From Methylobacterium sp. J-070 (GTDB lineage Bacteria > Pseudomonadota > Alphaproteobacteria > Rhizobiales > Beijerinckiaceae): a stretch of 39,600 bases of DNA. Every line of letters begins with the position of its first letter. Within the stretch, counting starts at the first letter, position 1. Below are positions 37,999-39,600 of the stretch, one piece after another. The notes under the pieces are model-generated. The model was not told the origin of the DNA and did no database searches. It saw nothing but the letters and a program-made list of their open reading frames with translations. The stretch is taken from positions 1 through 39,600 of the forward strand of contig NZ_JAKSXX010000017.1 in assembly GCF_022829385.1 (NCBI RefSeq), in the 5' to 3' direction. The translations under genes and the position numbers were made by a program.

Positions 37999-39600
37999 AT
38001 GCGCTCGCTTCGCCGTCCCGCATCGCCCTACGACACCTTCGTCGACAGCGTCCGCCCGTTCCTGGGCAAGCGCCTGACGGAACTCGGCGGGTTCGTGCTG
38101 TTCTCCGGCGCGGTGGCGCTGACCGTGGCGCTGGCCACGTGGTCGATCGACGACCCGAGCCTGAACCACGCCACCGACCATGCCGCCCACAACGTGCTCG
38201 GCCAGCCCGGCGCCGTGGTGGCGGATCTCGCCATGCAGATCCTCGGGCTCGGCTCCCTGGCCTTCGTGCTGCCGCCGGTGCTCTGGGGCGTGCGGCTGAT
38301 GCGGGAACGCACCCTGCCCGAGGGCGGCCTGCGCATCGCCCTCTGGATCATCGGCTTCTGCGCGGCGAGCGCGGTGGCAAGCGCACTCCCGCCCACGACG
38401 CGCTGGCCGCTGCCGACCGGCCTCGGCGGCGTGGCCGGTGACGGCCTGCTGTCGATGGCGCGGGTGATCGTCGGGGCGGTCTCGTCGGCGGCCGCCCACC
38501 TGGTCGGCTTCGGCTACGCCGCCGTGGCGATCCTCAGCCTGACCGGCGCCTGCCGCTTCGGCGTCGTGGAGGAGGACGCGCTTCACGACGACCCCTATCC
38601 CGTCCGGCGGCAGGCCCCGCGGGGACGCGAATCCGGCCGCGACGAGCGCGAGGATGCCGACGAGCCGGGTCTCGGCCTCGTGGGGGTCGGCGCCCTGGCG
38701 CAGGGCCTGATGGGCCTGCGCGTCGCGGTGGCGGACCGCATCGCCGGGTGGCGGTCGGGCCGGCCCGAGCCCTTCGACGGCGCCTCGCCGGCCCTGGCGG
38801 CCCGGCGCGCCTTCACGGATGCGGACCTGCCCTGGGCCGAACATCTCCCCGACGATGTCCGGCCCCCGTCGGACCGGCGCGAGCCCGTCTTCGACGCGCC
38901 GGACGGGCCGGCCGCACAGCCCGCGGCCATCCGGCGGGCACCGCCCCCGCACGACGATGACGACGACGCGGACGCGTTCGCGGCTCCGCAGAGCCAGATC
39001 CCGTCGCGGCCCGAGCCGCCGGCCGCCTCCCGGGTCGCCCCGCCGGCCGCCGCGCCCGTGCCGGCCCGCCGGGCTCCCGTGCCGCCGGTCCATCCCGAGG
39101 ATTACGCCCTGCCGGCCCTCGACCTGCTGACGGCCCCCCGGGGCCCCTCGCAGGCGAGCCTGGTCTCGGCGGATGCCCTGGAGCAGAACGCCACGTTGCT
39201 CGAGGCGACCCTCGGCGATTTCGGCGTGCGCGGCGACATCCTGGCGGTGCGGCCCGGCCCGGTCGTGACCCTCTACGAGCTCGAGCCCGCGCCCGGCACC
39301 AAGTCCAGCCGCGTCATCGCGCTGGCCGACGACATCGCCCGGTCGATGTCGGCGGTCTCGGCCCGCGTCGCGGTGGTCCCGGGCCGGAACGCCATCGGCA
39401 TCGAGCTGCCGAACGCCAAGCGCGAGACCGTGTATCTCCGCGAGCTCCTGGCCTCCACGGACTTCGCCGAGAGCAAGCACAAGCTGGCCCTGTGCCTGGG
39501 CAAGAACATCGGCGGCGAGCCGATCATCGCCGACCTCGCGCGGATGCCGCACCTGCTCGTGGCCGGCACCACCGGCTCGGGCAAGTCGGTGGCGATCAAC
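37999..39600 (+). CDS. ftsK: DNA translocase FtsK, N-terminal part (runs off the window)
   Basis: The first 534 residues are present. Four hydrophobic helices (about 30-190; GGFVLFSGAVALTVALA first) anchor it at the division septum. A long linker (about 195-370) rich in Pro, Ala, Arg and Asp includes an acidic run of Asp near 320. The alpha/beta motor begins near 375 (DLLTAPRGPSQASL; LEATLGDFGVRGDI; LGKNIGGEPIIADLARMPHL) and the window ends within Walker A (AGTTGSGKSVAIN). It pumps DNA to resolve chromosomes at division. ATG 37999 starts the conserved N-terminus. Confidence 0.95.
   Translation, partial: MRSLRRPASPYDTFVDSVRPFLGKRLTELGGFVLFSGAVALTVALATWSIDDPSLNHATDHAAHNVLGQPGAVVADLAMQILGLGSLAFVLPPVLWGVRLMRERTLPEGGLRIALWIIGFCAASAVASALPPTTRWPLPTGLGGVAGDGLLSMARVIVGAVSSAAAHLVGFGYAAVAILSLTGACRFGVVEEDALHDDPYPVRRQAPRGRESGRDEREDADEPGLGLVGVGALAQGLMGLRVAVADRIAGWRSGRPEPFDGASPALAARRAFTDADLPWAEHLPDDVRPPSDRREPVFDAPDGPAAQPAAIRRAPPPHDDDDDADAFAAPQSQIPSRPEPPAASRVAPPAAAPVPARRAPVPPVHPEDYALPALDLLTAPRGPSQASLVSADALEQNATLLEATLGDFGVRGDILAVRPGPVVTLYELEPAPGTKSSRVIALADDIARSMSAVSARVAVVPGRNAIGIELPNAKRETVYLRELLASTDFAESKHKLALCLGKNIGGEPIIADLARMPHLLVAGTTGSGKSVAIN

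Noticed and set aside
36769..39552. 927-residue minus-strand frame through ftsK and mtnA
   Set aside because: Out of frame with mtnA and antisense to ftsK; no protein-like features.
1..39600. CRISPR arrays, insertion sequences, prophage or integrase genes
   Set aside because: No regularly spaced direct repeats, transposase, integrase or phage structural proteins were found on either strand.

Overview
The window is very GC-rich, densely coded alphaproteobacterial DNA. An HWE-family sensor kinase remnant, a complete Liv branched-chain amino acid ABC operon, pth/ychF, mtnA, an FtsK with a long acidic/proline-rich linker and many small secreted or membrane proteins fit a Methylobacterium-like member of the Hyphomicrobiales. 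This placement comes from protein style and gene content only; no rRNA or marker phylogeny was possible.

Layout. 1-540: end of an HWE histidine kinase overlapping a single-domain response regulator. 541-1102: non-coding, with a one-mismatch match to the ParB-binding parS consensus. 1103-6513 (+): closely spaced metallophosphoesterase, ArsB/NhaD-type permease, double YdcZ/DUF606 membrane protein and an orphan TAXI-type binding protein whose frame seems to run past its natural end. 6775-13041 (-): FCD-type GntR regulator, aldehyde dehydrogenase, MFS transporter and two secreted hydrolases, with a divergent alpha/beta hydrolase that lacks its nucleophile serine. 13936-16925 (-): a membrane protein and a GMC oxidoreductase / gluconate 2-dehydrogenase subunit 3 / small secreted protein set. 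17513-22320 (+): Liv operon with a LivM-LivG fusion. 22494-27661: secreted beta-propeller-like protein, SAF-domain dehydrogenase and LysR regulator (-), the last divergent from a class II aldolase (+). 28139-28215 (-): tRNA-Arg(UCU). 28423-30889: FUSC-family protein and a small secreted protein. 31232-33654 (+): pth, an RHH/PIN toxin-antitoxin module and ychF. 33724-35815 (+): fused double MaoC hydratase and an aldo/keto reductase. 35822-36571 (-): DUF2442-HTH protein next to a frameshifted DUF4160 gene. 36726-39600: mtnA (-) and the first half of ftsK (+).

How the genes work together. The GntR cluster looks like a regulated catabolic locus: secreted hydrolases release a compound, the MFS protein imports it, and the aldehyde dehydrogenase oxidises it. 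The Liv operon is a complete importer (binding protein, two permeases, two ATPases). The GMC set is a Tat-exported dehydrogenase without a visible cytochrome partner. pth and ychF are housekeeping translation genes split by a toxin-antitoxin module. Intergenic spaces carry a family of G/C-rich stem-loops that share the loop CTCTGC.

The most unusual signals are the parS-like site, the stem-loop family, the serine-less hydrolase, the toxin-antitoxin insertion fused tightly to ychF, the broken DUF4160 toxin, and the extended TAXI protein with a 7-G tract where the frame should end. No IS element, prophage or CRISPR array was seen.
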